Assembly: GCA_025964935.1 (NCBI GenBank)
Contig: JAOPXW010000125.1
Coordinates: 1 to 17,441 of the forward strand
Direction of reading: 5' to 3'
Origin: Friedmanniella sp.
GTDB lineage: Bacteria > Actinomycetota > Actinomycetes > Propionibacteriales > Propionibacteriaceae
DNA length: 17,441 nucleotides
Below the pieces are notes generated by a model. The model had not been told where the DNA came from. It was given only the letters and a program-made list of their open reading frames with translations, and ran no database searches. Positions 8,083-15,357 of this stretch are shown here, piece after piece (position 1 is the first letter of the stretch; the number at the start of each line of letters is the position of its first letter). The position numbers and the translations under genes are program-made.

Positions 8083-11000
8083 TCATGGGCGTCCCCAGCG
8101 ACGTGGGAGGTGCCGGCGGAGGTCCAGGGTGAGCGGGTACTCCGTCTCGCCCGCCGCGCGCCACAGCAGCTGCGCGTCGAGGTCGTCCACGTCGATCACC
8201 CCCGTAGTGTGCCCCATCGCCTCGAAGCGACGGGCCCGACGGGCCTCGGCCTCCTTCGCGTTCACGGGGGGGTGGTCGTAGCTGCGGCCACCCGGGTGCA
8301 CGACGTGGTAGGTCGCCCCACCCAGCGAGACCCGGCTGGAGCGGTCCACCACGTCGAAGTGCAGGGGCGAGTCGATCTCCAGCGTCGGGTGCAGCGAGGA
8401 CCAGGGCTTCCAGGCCCGGTAGCGGACCCCGGCCACGTAGACCCCGGTGGTGCCGGTCGGGGTCAGCGGCACGGCCCGGCCGTTGCAGGTGAGCAGGTGC
8501 TGTTCGGGGACGAAGCCGCTGACCCGGACCTGCAGGCGCTCGGCGGAGGAGTCGACGTAGCGGGCGGTGCCACCGGAGGTGGACTCCTCCCCCAGGACGT
8601 GCCACGGCTCGATGGCGGTGCGCAGCTCGAGCTCGACCCCACCGGCCTGGGTGATGCCGATGCGCGGGAACCGGAACTCCAGATAGGGCGCGAACCACGT
8701 CGGGTCCACGGCGAAGCCGTGCGCCCGCAGGTCGGCCACCACGTCGGCGATGTCGGCCATCGCGAAGTGCGGCAGCAGGAACCTCTCGTGCAGCTGGGTG
8801 CCCCAGCGCACCAGTGGGGCGCTGTACGGCTCCTCGGCGAACCGGGCCACCAGGGCCCGCACCAGCAGCGCCTGGACCAGGGCCATGTCGGGGTGCGGCG
8901 GCATCTCGAAGCCGCGCAGCTCGAGCAGACCCAGCCGACCGCGGGTCGAGTCGGGGCTGTAGAGCTTGTCGATGCAGAACTCGGCCCGGTGCGTGTTGCC
9001 GGTCAGGTCGGTCAGCAGGTGCCGCAGGGCGCGGTCGACCACCCAGGGCCGGTTCTCGTGGTCGGTGGCGGCCTCGATCTCGGCGAACGAGATCTCCATC
9101 TCGTACAGGTTCTCCGGCCGGCCCTCGTCGAAGCGGGGGGCCTGGCTGGTCGGGCCGATGAACCGGCCCGAGAACAGGTAGGACAGCGAGGGGTGGTGCT
9201 GCCAGAAGGTGATCAGGCTGACCAGCAGGTCGGGCCGCTTGAGCATCGGTGACGCCGCCGGCTCCGCCCCGCCCAGGGTGATGTGGTTGCCGCCGCCGGT
9301 GCCGCTGTGGCGCCCGTCGTGGGCGAAGGTCTCGGTCCCCAGCCGCTGCTCCCGGGCCAGGCCGTACAGGGTGTGGGTGAGCTCGGAGAGCTCGGTCCAG
9401 CTCGACGTGGGGTGCACGTTGACCTCGATCACCCCGGGGTCGGGGGTGACCATCAAAACCTTGATCCGGGCGTCCGGCGGCGGGCCGTAGCCCTCCAGCA
9501 CGACCTTGGTCCCCGTCCGGGCGGCCGCATCCTCGACCAGGGCGACCAGCTCGGCGAACTTCTCCAGCTTCTCCAGCGGGGGCAGGAAGAGGTACACGTA
9601 CCCCTCGCGGGCCTGCACCACCAGGGCGGTCCGGGCCTTGGTCTCCTCGGGCTCCACGACACGGGCACGGGCGTCGCCGACGACCTCGTCCAAGGCCGGG
9701 CCGGTCTTGGCGTAGCTCTCCTCCCCGGCGTAGTCGGGGTCCTCCCACGACAGGGAGGTCAGCGGCAGCCGCATGCCCGCCGGCGAGTCGCCGGGGACCA
9801 GCACCAGCCGGCCGCGGCGGGTGCGCCAGTTGGGGCTCGCCCAGCCGTCGCCGAACCAGTGCGGCACCAGCGGCAGGGCCCAGGCCACCACCCGGGTCTC
9901 ACCCGCGTCCAGCTCGCCGACCAGCTCCGGCCCGGCCTGGGCCGGGTCGAGACCGGGCCGCGGTCCAGCGGGCTGCCGGACCTCGGCCACCAGGGCCGCC
10001 AGCGGGTCGTCGTAGCAGGGGCGCAGCTGCGACTCCGGCAGCCCCAGCTCCTGGGTGATCGCCGCAGCCAGGGACGCCGCCCGCTGCTCGGCGTCGGCCG
10101 CCCCGTCCGCCGGGTCGTACGGGTCGGCGAACAGCGTCGGGTCCTCCCACAGCGAGCCGCCGTCGGTCCGCCAGATCAGCCCGATCTGCCAGCGCGGCAG
10201 CACCTCACCGGGGTACCACTTGCCCTGGCTGCGCTGCACCAGCCCGCCGGGTGCGAAGTGCGCGCCCAGCGTGGAGGCCAGCCGGTTGGCCAGCACCCGC
10301 TTCTCCGGCCCGTCCGCGGCCACGGTCCACTGCGGGGAGACCATGTCGTCGGTGGAGACGAAGGTGGGCTCGCCGCCCTGGGTCAGGGCGATGCCCGCCG
10401 CGGCCAGCCGGTCGTCGACCTCGGCCCCGACCCGCTGCAGCTGGTCGGTCTGCTCAGTCGTGTACGGCTTGGTCACCCGCGGGTCCTCGTGCACCCGCGA
10501 GACGGTGTTGGAGAACGCCATCACCGTCTCGGCCGGCTCGATCGCGCCGGAGATGGCCGCCGAGGACGAGGGGTGCGGGGTGGCCGCGAGCGGGATGTGG
10601 CCCTCGCCGGCGTACAGGGCCGAGGTCGGGTCGAGCCCGATCCAACCGGCGCCCGGGACGTACACCTCGGCCCAGGCGTGCAGGTCGGTGAAGTCCTCGG
10701 TGGGGCCGTTCGGGCCGTCCAGGCTCTGCTGGTCGGAGGTCAGCTGGACCAGGTAGCCCGACACGAAGCGGGCGGCCAGGCCGAAGTGCCGCAGGGCGGT
10801 GACCAGCAGCCAGGCCGAGTCGCGGCAGGAGCCGATCCGGCGCCGCAGGGTCTCGTCGGGGGTCTGCACCCCCGCCTCCATCCGCACCGAGTAGGCGATG
10901 TCGGCGTTCACCGCGCCGTTCAGCGAGCTCAGGAAGGTGATGGTCGGCACGGCCGTCCCGGTGTCCACCGGCAGCTGGGTCAGCCACGCGTCCAGCGCCG

Positions 11001-11379
11001 GGCCGAGGGCGGAGTCCGGGGAGTCCAGGTAGGGCTGCAGGTCGGCGGCCAGGTCAGCCGGGTAGGTGAAGGGGAAGGTCTCCGCGTAGTCCTCCATGAA
11101 GAAGTCGAACGGGTTGATCACTCCCATGTCGGCGACCAGGCCGACGGTGATGTCCAGCTCGGCCGCCGGGTTGGGGAAGACGACCCGGGCCAGGTAGTTG
11201 CCGAACGGGTCCTGCTGCCAGTTGACGAAGTGGTCCGCGGGGCTGATGGTCAGCGAGTACGCCTCGATCGGGGTCCGCGAGTGCGGTGCCGGTCTGAGCC
11301 GGATCACGTGCGGGTAGAGCTTGATCGGCCGGTCGAAGGTGTAGGTCGTGCGGTGCTCGATGGCCACCTTGATGCTCAT
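8083..11379 (-). CDS. Transglutaminase / DUF2126 putative amidoligase
   Basis: A 1098-residue two-part enzyme heading the operon. Residues 1-90 are the bacterial transglutaminase N-terminal domain (VAIEHRTTYTFDRPIKLYPH). About 130-255 is the transglutaminase core with triad C185 (GSCRDSAW), H234 (LHAWAEVY) and D250 (GLDPTSAL). From about 320 to the end is DUF2126, a putative amidoligase, with LTQGGEPTFVS at 332-342 and, further on, HSGTGGGNHITLGG and the HHPSLSYLFSGRFIGP block. Length is normal for the family. ATG at 11379 is chosen because homologs begin close to this point, GAGG lies 7 nt upstream, and the codon overlaps the stop of the leader reading frame (ATGA). An in-frame TTG nine codons earlier is less likely. 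The predicted reaction is ligation and/or cleavage of amide bonds; substrate unknown. Expression may depend on translation of the leader. Confidence 0.93.
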   Translation of the reverse strand: MSIKVAIEHRTTYTFDRPIKLYPHVIRLRPAPHSRTPIEAYSLTISPADHFVNWQQDPFGNYLARVVFPNPAAELDITVGLVADMGVINPFDFFMEDYAETFPFTYPADLAADLQPYLDSPDSALGPALDAWLTQLPVDTGTAVPTITFLSSLNGAVNADIAYSVRMEAGVQTPDETLRRRIGSCRDSAWLLVTALRHFGLAARFVSGYLVQLTSDQQSLDGPNGPTEDFTDLHAWAEVYVPGAGWIGLDPTSALYAGEGHIPLAATPHPSSSAAISGAIEPAETVMAFSNTVSRVHEDPRVTKPYTTEQTDQLQRVGAEVDDRLAAAGIALTQGGEPTFVSTDDMVSPQWTVAADGPEKRVLANRLASTLGAHFAPGGLVQRSQGKWYPGEVLPRWQIGLIWRTDGGSLWEDPTLFADPYDPADGAADAEQRAASLAAAITQELGLPESQLRPCYDDPLAALVAEVRQPAGPRPGLDPAQAGPELVGELDAGETRVVAWALPLVPHWFGDGWASPNWRTRRGRLVLVPGDSPAGMRLPLTSLSWEDPDYAGEESYAKTGPALDEVVGDARARVVEPEETKARTALVVQAREGYVYLFLPPLEKLEKFAELVALVEDAAARTGTKVVLEGYGPPPDARIKVLMVTPDPGVIEVNVHPTSSWTELSELTHTLYGLAREQRLGTETFAHDGRHSGTGGGNHITLGGAEPAASPMLKRPDLLVSLITFWQHHPSLSYLFSGRFIGPTSQAPRFDEGRPENLYEMEISFAEIEAATDHENRPWVVDRALRHLLTDLTGNTHRAEFCIDKLYSPDSTRGRLGLLELRGFEMPPHPDMALVQALLVRALVARFAEEPYSAPLVRWGTQLHERFLLPHFAMADIADVVADLRAHGFAVDPTWFAPYLEFRFPRIGITQAGGVELELRTAIEPWHVLGEESTSGGTARYVDSSAERLQVRVSGFVPEQHLLTCNGRAVPLTPTGTTGVYVAGVRYRAWKPWSSLHPTLEIDSPLHFDVVDRSSRVSLGGATYHVVHPGGRSYDHPPVNAKEAEARRARRFEAMGHTTGVIDVDDLDAQLLWRAAGETEYPLTLDLRRHLPRRWGRP

Positions 11380-11414
11380 CGGCCGACCTCGGGACTCACG
11401 GGGCAACAGAACAT
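11376..11414 (-). CDS. 12-codon Cys-Cys leader reading frame ahead of the transglutaminase operon
   Basis: A short frame encoding MFCCPVSPEVGR, too short for normal gene calling. An AGAGGAG Shine-Dalgarno sequence sits 6 nt before its ATG, a better ribosome site than that of the large gene behind it. Its TGA overlaps the downstream ATG as ATGA, so ribosomes finishing the leader are placed to restart on the enzyme gene. The paired cysteine codons (TGT TGC at codons 3-4) resemble polycysteine short frames reported in mycobacteria to act in cysteine-responsive attenuation. Translation and regulation are inferred; the layout is seen directly. Confidence 0.55.
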   Translation of the reverse strand: MFCCPVSPEVGR

Positions 11415-11420
11415 GAGGTT

Positions 11421-11427
11421 CTCCTCT
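11421..11427 (-). promoter_or_regulatory. Strong ribosome binding site of the leader frame
   Basis: AGAGGAG on the minus strand, 6 nt before the ATG at 11414, is the best Shine-Dalgarno match noted at a gene start here. Most other transcription-unit heads in the window have none. Confidence 0.65.
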
Positions 11428-11464
11428 GAGCTCGGCCCACCGTCGGTCCGGCCCACGGCTCCGG

Positions 11465-11491
11465 GGGCTCGGGTCAGCAGTGGTCGAGCCC
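11465..11491 (-). terminator. Weak hairpin after ahcY
   Basis: A 7-bp inverted repeat (GGGCTCG / CGAGCCC) with a 13-nt loop lies 26-52 bases past the ahcY stop, in the 137-base gap before the transglutaminase operon. There is no T-tract. It may be an ahcY terminator or part of the leader of the next operon; the call is tentative. No TANNNT box was found just upstream of the leader frame, so the operon promoter is not located. Confidence 0.25.
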
Positions 11492-11516
11492 GACGACGGG
11501 CAGCGACCGGACCAGA

Positions 11517-12956
11517 TCAGTAGCGGTAATGGTCAGACTTGTACGGGCCGGCGACCGGGATACCGAGGTAGTCGGCCTGCTTGGGGGTCAGCTCGGTGAG
11601 CCGGACGCCGAGGGCGGCCAGGTGCAGCCGCGCCACCTCCTCGTCGAGGTGCTTGGGCAGCGTGTAGACGCCCAACGGGTACTCCTCGGGCTTGGTGTAG
11701 AGCTCGATCTGGGCCATCACCTGGTTGGTGAAGGAGTTGCTCATCACGAAGCTGGGGTGACCGGTGGCGTTGCCGAGGTTCATCAGCCGGCCCTCGCTCA
11801 GCACGATGATGCTGTGCGGGCCGTCGGGACCGTCGGCGAACTGCCACTCGTCGACCTGCGGCTTGATGTTGACCCGGGTCGCCCCGGGCAGGGCCGCGAG
11901 GCCGGCGATCTCGATCTCGTTGTCGAAGTGGCCGATGTTGGACACGATCGCCTGGTGCTTCATCCGCGCCATCTGGTCGGCGGTGATGACGTCGCGGTTG
12001 CCCGTGGCGGTCACGTAGATGTCGGCGTACGGGAGGACGTCCTCGAGCGTGGCGACCTGGTAGCCGTCCATGGCGGCCTGCAGGGCACAGATCGGGTCGA
12101 CCTCGGTGACGATGACCCGCGCACCCTGGCCGCGCAGCGACTCCGCACACCCCTTGCCGACGTCGCCGTAGCCGCAGACGACCGCGACCTTGCCGCCGAT
12201 CAGCACGTCGGTGGCCCGGTTCAGCCCGTCGATCAGGGAGTGCCGGACCCCGTACTTGTTGTCGAACTTGGACTTGGTGACGGAGTCGTTGACGTTGATG
12301 CCGGAGAACAGCAGGCTGCCCTGGCGGAGCATCTCGTAGAGCCGGTGCACGCCGGTGGTGGTCTCCTCGGTGACGCCGATGATCTGGCTGGCCACCTCGA
12401 CCCACGAGCGGCCCTCGGCCAGCGACCTGCGGCAGAGCTCGAGGAAGATCCGGTACTCCTCGGAGTCGTCCTCGCTCGGCTCCGGCACCTCGCCGGCCTT
12501 CTCGAACTCCACCGCCTTGTGCAGCAGCATGGTGGCGTCGCCGCCGTCGTCGAGGATCATGTTGGCGAAGTCGCCCTCGGGCCAGGTCAGGATCTGCTCG
12601 GTGCACTCCCAGTACTCCTCCAGCGTCTCGCCCTTCCAGGCGAAGACGGGGACCCCCTTGGGGTCCTCCGGGGTGCCGTGCGGACCCACCACGATCGCGG
12701 CGGCCGCGTGGTCCTGGGTGGAGAAGATGTTGCAGGAGGCCCACCGCACCTCGGCCCCCAGCGCGGTCAGGGTCTCGATCAGCACCGCGGTCTGCACCGT
12801 CATGTGCAGGGAGCCCGCGATCTTGGCCCCCGACAGGGGCTTGGACTCCCCGTACTGGGCCCGCATCGCCATCAGGCCGGGCATCTCGTGCTCGGCCAGT
12901 CTGATCTCCTTCCGTCCGAAGTCGGCAAGGGTCAGGTCGGCAACGCGGTAGTCCAT
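11517..12956 (-). CDS. ahcY: Adenosylhomocysteinase (S-adenosylhomocysteine hydrolase)
   Basis: A 479-residue cytoplasmic enzyme that splits S-adenosylhomocysteine into adenosine and homocysteine, with bound NAD, in the methyl cycle. Seen: substrate region [11 protein letters not shown] (49-59), LDDGGD (135-140), active-site [11 protein letters not shown] (226-236) with K228, D232 and N233 in the positions of the known catalytic residues, Rossmann motif GYGDVGKG at 262-269, and the conserved C-terminal end KSDHYRY. A 35-40 residue insertion (about 154-190, Glu-rich) is typical of mycobacterial-type enzymes. The cysteine at human position 195 is Val237 here. ATG at 12956 follows a TAGGCT -10 box by 7 nt, so the mRNA should be leaderless and leaves no room for an SAH riboswitch. 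It lies 53 bases after the cation transporter gene. Confidence 0.98.
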   Translation of the reverse strand: MDYRVADLTLADFGRKEIRLAEHEMPGLMAMRAQYGESKPLSGAKIAGSLHMTVQTAVLIETLTALGAEVRWASCNIFSTQDHAAAAIVVGPHGTPEDPKGVPVFAWKGETLEEYWECTEQILTWPEGDFANMILDDGGDATMLLHKAVEFEKAGEVPEPSEDDSEEYRIFLELCRRSLAEGRSWVEVASQIIGVTEETTTGVHRLYEMLRQGSLLFSGINVNDSVTKSKFDNKYGVRHSLIDGLNRATDVLIGGKVAVVCGYGDVGKGCAESLRGQGARVIVTEVDPICALQAAMDGYQVATLEDVLPYADIYVTATGNRDVITADQMARMKHQAIVSNIGHFDNEIEIAGLAALPGATRVNIKPQVDEWQFADGPDGPHSIIVLSEGRLMNLGNATGHPSFVMSNSFTNQVMAQIELYTKPEEYPLGVYTLPKHLDEEVARLHLAALGVRLTELTPKQADYLGIPVAGPYKSDHYRY

Positions 12957-12963
12957 GGGCCCA

Positions 12964-12969
12964 AGCCTA
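12964..12969 (-). promoter_or_regulatory. -10 box of ahcY, leaderless start
   Basis: TAGGCT on the minus strand ends 7 nt before the ATG at 12956. No Shine-Dalgarno sequence is present between it and the start. Confidence 0.6.
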
Positions 12970-13009
12970 GAGGCTTCCCACCGCGGCCCGCGCCGCCGAT
13001 CAGCCGGCG

Positions 13010-13993
13010 TCAGTGACCGGCCGGCGCCGGGGGCGCCGGGCGGGGGGCGGGCACGTAGTCGGCGTCGTAGAGGTCCGGCTCCAGGTAGAGGCTGGACACC
13101 ATCGGCTCGGCCGCCCGGATACTGACCTCGGCGCGGTTGATGGCGGCGACCACGTCCTCGGCGCTGGTGCTGGCCCTGACGCTGATCTTCGCCGCGACCA
13201 GCACCTCCTCGGGACCCAGGTGCAGGGTCTTCATGTGGATGACCCGCTCCACCCCCTCGGTGCCGTTCAGGGCCTCCTCGATCCGGCGCCGGGACTCCGG
13301 GGTGGCCGACTCCCCCACCAGCAGGCTCTTGGTCTCCACGGCCAGGGTGACGGCCACCGCGACCAGCAGCAGTCCGATGAAGGCGGTGCCGATCACGTCG
13401 AACAGGCCGTTCCCGGTGAGCAGGGTCAGACCCACCCCCAGCAGGGCGAAGGCGAGCCCCAGCAGCGCGGCGAAGTCCTCCAGCAGGATCACCGGCAGCT
13501 CCGGGGCCTTCGCGGCCCGGATGAAGCGGGACCACTTCTGGGTCCCGCGCGACTTGTTCGACTCCCGGATCGCGGTCCGGAACGAGAGCGACTCCGCGAT
13601 CAGCGCGGCGACCAGGACCACGAGCGGAACCCACCACCAGCGGCTCTCGAGCATCTCGTTGCCGTGGCCCAGCTGGATCTCGTGGTACTTGTGGTACGCC
13701 TCGTACAGGGCGAACAGCCCGCCCACGCTGAACAGCACGATGGCGACCACGAAGGCGAAGACGTAGCGCTCCCGCCCGTAGCCGAACGGATGGTCGGGCG
13801 TGGCCTCGCGCTTGGCCCGGCGACCGCCCACCAGCAGCAGCGCCTGGTTGCCGGAGTCGGCCACCGAGTGGATGGCCTCGGCCAGCAGCGAGGACGAGCC
13901 GGTCAGGGCCCAGGCCCCGAACTTGGTCAGCGCGATGAAGGTGTTCGCCAGCAGCGCCGCCACCACCGCCTTGGTCCCGCCCTCTGCACTCAC
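13010..13993 (-). CDS. Cation diffusion facilitator family transporter
   Basis: A 327-residue inner-membrane exporter of the cation diffusion facilitator family, normally exchanging Zn2+, Mn2+, Fe2+ or Co2+ for protons. Membrane segments appear near 8-30, 36-57, 78-98, 119-137, 165-196 and 198-222. The metal-site motif HSVAD (H42, D46) in helix 2 and [10 protein letters not shown] (E172, D173) in helix 5 fit the branch that includes human SLC30A9. A cytoplasmic C-terminal dimer domain covers about 230-300, followed by a Pro/Ala tail. GTG at 13993 follows CAGGAT by 7 nt, one base off TANNNT. The gene lies 64 bases past the SIS gene, so co-transcription with the manB group is also possible. The metal cannot be told from sequence. 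Confidence 0.93.
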   Translation of the reverse strand: MSAEGGTKAVVAALLANTFIALTKFGAWALTGSSSLLAEAIHSVADSGNQALLLVGGRRAKREATPDHPFGYGRERYVFAFVVAIVLFSVGGLFALYEAYHKYHEIQLGHGNEMLESRWWWVPLVVLVAALIAESLSFRTAIRESNKSRGTQKWSRFIRAAKAPELPVILLEDFAALLGLAFALLGVGLTLLTGNGLFDVIGTAFIGLLLVAVAVTLAVETKSLLVGESATPESRRRIEEALNGTEGVERVIHMKTLHLGPEEVLVAAKISVRASTSAEDVVAAINRAEVSIRAAEPMVSSLYLEPDLYDADYVPAPRPAPPAPAGH

Positions 13994-14000
13994 GGGGATG

Positions 14001-14006
14001 ATCCTG
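14001..14006 (-). promoter_or_regulatory. Possible degenerate -10 box of cation transporter gene
   Basis: CAGGAT on the minus strand ends 7 nt before the GTG at 13993, the same spacing as the leaderless starts of ahcY and manB, but its first base departs from TANNNT. Confidence 0.35.
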
Positions 14007-14057
14007 CCAGACTTCCCCAGCTGCGTACGCCGTCGTGGCGCCGGAGACCGGGACCGG

Positions 14058-15086
14058 TCAGCCCGGCAGGCTCCGGCCGAGCCCCAGCGACAGGTAGACC
14101 GAGGCGAACATGCCGCTCTGCAGCAGGGCGGCGTAGCGCTCGACGTCGGAGCCCCGCGAGTGGCTCAGCACGCAGGTGCGCACGTCGTTGCGATCCGCCG
14201 CCGCCCGCAGCCGGCTCTGGTCGGCGCGCAGCAGGTCCTCGCGGTTGCCGTCGTCCAGCAGCAGCAGGGTGGGCCGGCGGTCGGCCGACGCGGTGTCCTC
14301 GAACGGGTCCTCGAAGGGGTCCCGGACGGTGGTGGACTCGATGATCGGCAGCAGCTCGTCGGCCTCGGCGGCCAGCGCGGCCCGGCCACTGGCCGCCCGC
14401 AGGGCCTCGGCCACCCGGCGGCTGGCGCGGGCGGCGAGCACGGAGCCGCCCCAGACCAGCGGCTGGGCGTCGGCCAGCGCCAGGGCCAGGTCCTTGGCGG
14501 GGTTGACCGAGACGTCGGCGTACGGGGAGCAGTCCTCGGCGACCCGGTCCATGGCGTCGGCCACCGCCTCCGGCAGCACCTCCGGACCCAGCTGCAGCAC
14601 GTTCAGGGCGGTGAGGGTGACGATGGCGGCGGCGAGCGGGTCGGCGGTGGCGGTCGGCAGCAGGGTCGTGGACCGCGAGCCCGCGTGCTCGGCGATGATC
14701 GAGGACTCGGGGCACGCGATCAGCAGCTGGGCGCCCCGGCGTACGGCTTCGTGCACGGTGGCCACCAGCCCGGCGGGCGCGGCCTCGCTGGCCATCACCA
14801 CGACCAGGTCGAGGGCTCCGACCCAGCCGGGCAGCCCGTGGGCCGGCCAGGCGACGAAGGGGACGGGGCAGACCGGCTCCAGCATCGCCCGGATGAAGCG
14901 GGCCTCGGTGCCCGCGGCGATCACGGCGCGGGGTCGGGGCAGGTCGGCCAGGGCCCGGATGGGGGCGGCGGAGTCCGCGGTCTCCCGCCGGACCCGGGCA
15001 CCGGCCTCGGCCAGCCGTCGCAGGATGGGGTCGACCGTGGCGAGGGTCTGCGGGTTCTCCAGCGCGGAGTCGTCGAAGTGCGGCAT
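14058..15086 (-). CDS. SIS-domain sugar-phosphate isomerase-like protein
   Basis: A 342-residue cytoplasmic protein resembling the bifunctional phosphoglucose/phosphomannose isomerase family, in the form that sits next to manB in many actinobacteria (as I recall Rv3256c in M. tuberculosis). A first SIS-like alpha/beta domain covers about 50-160 (AVIAAGTEARFIRAML, LDLVVVMASEAAPAGL). A second covers about 205-340 (QPLVWGGSVLAARASRRVAEAL, TCVLSHSR). The usual Ser/Thr-rich phosphate loop of active isomerases is not obvious (in the first domain S105 is followed by EAAP rather than a GNT-type run), so enzymatic activity is uncertain. A 12-nt near-perfect tandem repeat gives DPFEDPFED. It starts 4 bases after the Trm112-like gene, within the manB operon. 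A role in fructose-6-P to mannose-6-P conversion or as a scaffold is inferred from position. Confidence 0.8.
   Translation of the reverse strand: MPHFDDSALENPQTLATVDPILRRLAEAGARVRRETADSAAPIRALADLPRPRAVIAAGTEARFIRAMLEPVCPVPFVAWPAHGLPGWVGALDLVVVMASEAAPAGLVATVHEAVRRGAQLLIACPESSIIAEHAGSRSTTLLPTATADPLAAAIVTLTALNVLQLGPEVLPEAVADAMDRVAEDCSPYADVSVNPAKDLALALADAQPLVWGGSVLAARASRRVAEALRAASGRAALAAEADELLPIIESTTVRDPFEDPFEDTASADRRPTLLLLDDGNREDLLRADQSRLRAAADRNDVRTCVLSHSRGSDVERYAALLQSGMFASVYLSLGLGRSLPG
14295..14318. repeat. 12-nt tandem duplication inside the SIS gene
   Basis: Two adjacent 12-base units (GTCCTCGAACGG then GTCCTCGAAGGG on the plus strand) differ at one base and encode the repeated DPFE in the protein. 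This is probably an in-frame slippage product in a loop. Confidence 0.5.
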
Positions 15087-15090
15087 CGGG

Positions 15091-15279
15091 CTAGTCGTGG
15101 TCCGGCCGACGGGCCTCGTCGATCAGCAGCACCGGGATGCCGTCCCGTACGGGGTAGGCCAGCCCGCAGTCCACGGCGAGGCAGACCAGCTCCTCCCGCT
15201 CGTGGTCCACGGCCAGGGCACCGTGGCAGTTCGGGCACGCCAGGATGTCCAGCAGCTCAGGGGCCAGTTCGACCGGCAT
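15091..15279 (-). CDS. Trm112-like zinc-ribbon protein
   Basis: A 62-residue protein of the Trm112 / UPF0434 type. Residues 8-18 ([11 protein letters not shown]) and 44-53 ([10 protein letters not shown]) are the family hallmarks. Four cysteines (C15, C18, C33, C38) fit one zinc site. In eukaryotes and archaea Trm112 activates methyltransferases; the role of stand-alone bacterial copies is not settled. ATG at 15279 has a clear GAGGAGGA Shine-Dalgarno sequence 5 nt upstream, unlike the leaderless genes around it, as expected for an internal operon gene. It lies 78 bases after manB and 4 bases before the SIS gene, and may help fold or regulate a partner in that operon (inference). Confidence 0.88.
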   Translation of the reverse strand: MPVELAPELLDILACPNCHGALAVDHEREELVCLAVDCGLAYPVRDGIPVLLIDEARRPDHD

Positions 15280-15317
15280 GGGTCCTCCTCGTGGGGTCGT
15301 CTCAGTTGTACACGGTG

Positions 15318-15343
15318 CGCGCCCCCGCCGGCGCGGGGGCGCG
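15318..15343 (-). repeat. Perfect GC hairpin between manB and the Trm112-like gene
   Basis: An 11-bp perfect inverted repeat (CGCGCCCCCGC / GCGGGGGCGCG) around a 4-base loop, all G/C, sits inside the 78-base gap between manB and the Trm112-like gene. There is no T-run on the minus-strand side. It could be an actinobacterial-type terminator, a partial attenuator or an RNA-stability element within the operon. Confidence 0.6.
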
Positions 15344-15357
15344 GGCGGGTCCGGCGC

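Noticed and set aside
11380..11406. TTG start nine codons upstream of the DUF2126 gene
   Set aside because: No Shine-Dalgarno before it at normal spacing, and homologs start at or near the ATG at 11379, which is coupled to the leader frame.
9283..11523. A 746-codon plus-strand frame opposite the DUF2126 gene, and a 629-codon one at 86-1975 opposite the helicase and MFS genes
   Set aside because: Shadow frames of well-supported minus-strand genes with biased, domain-free translations.
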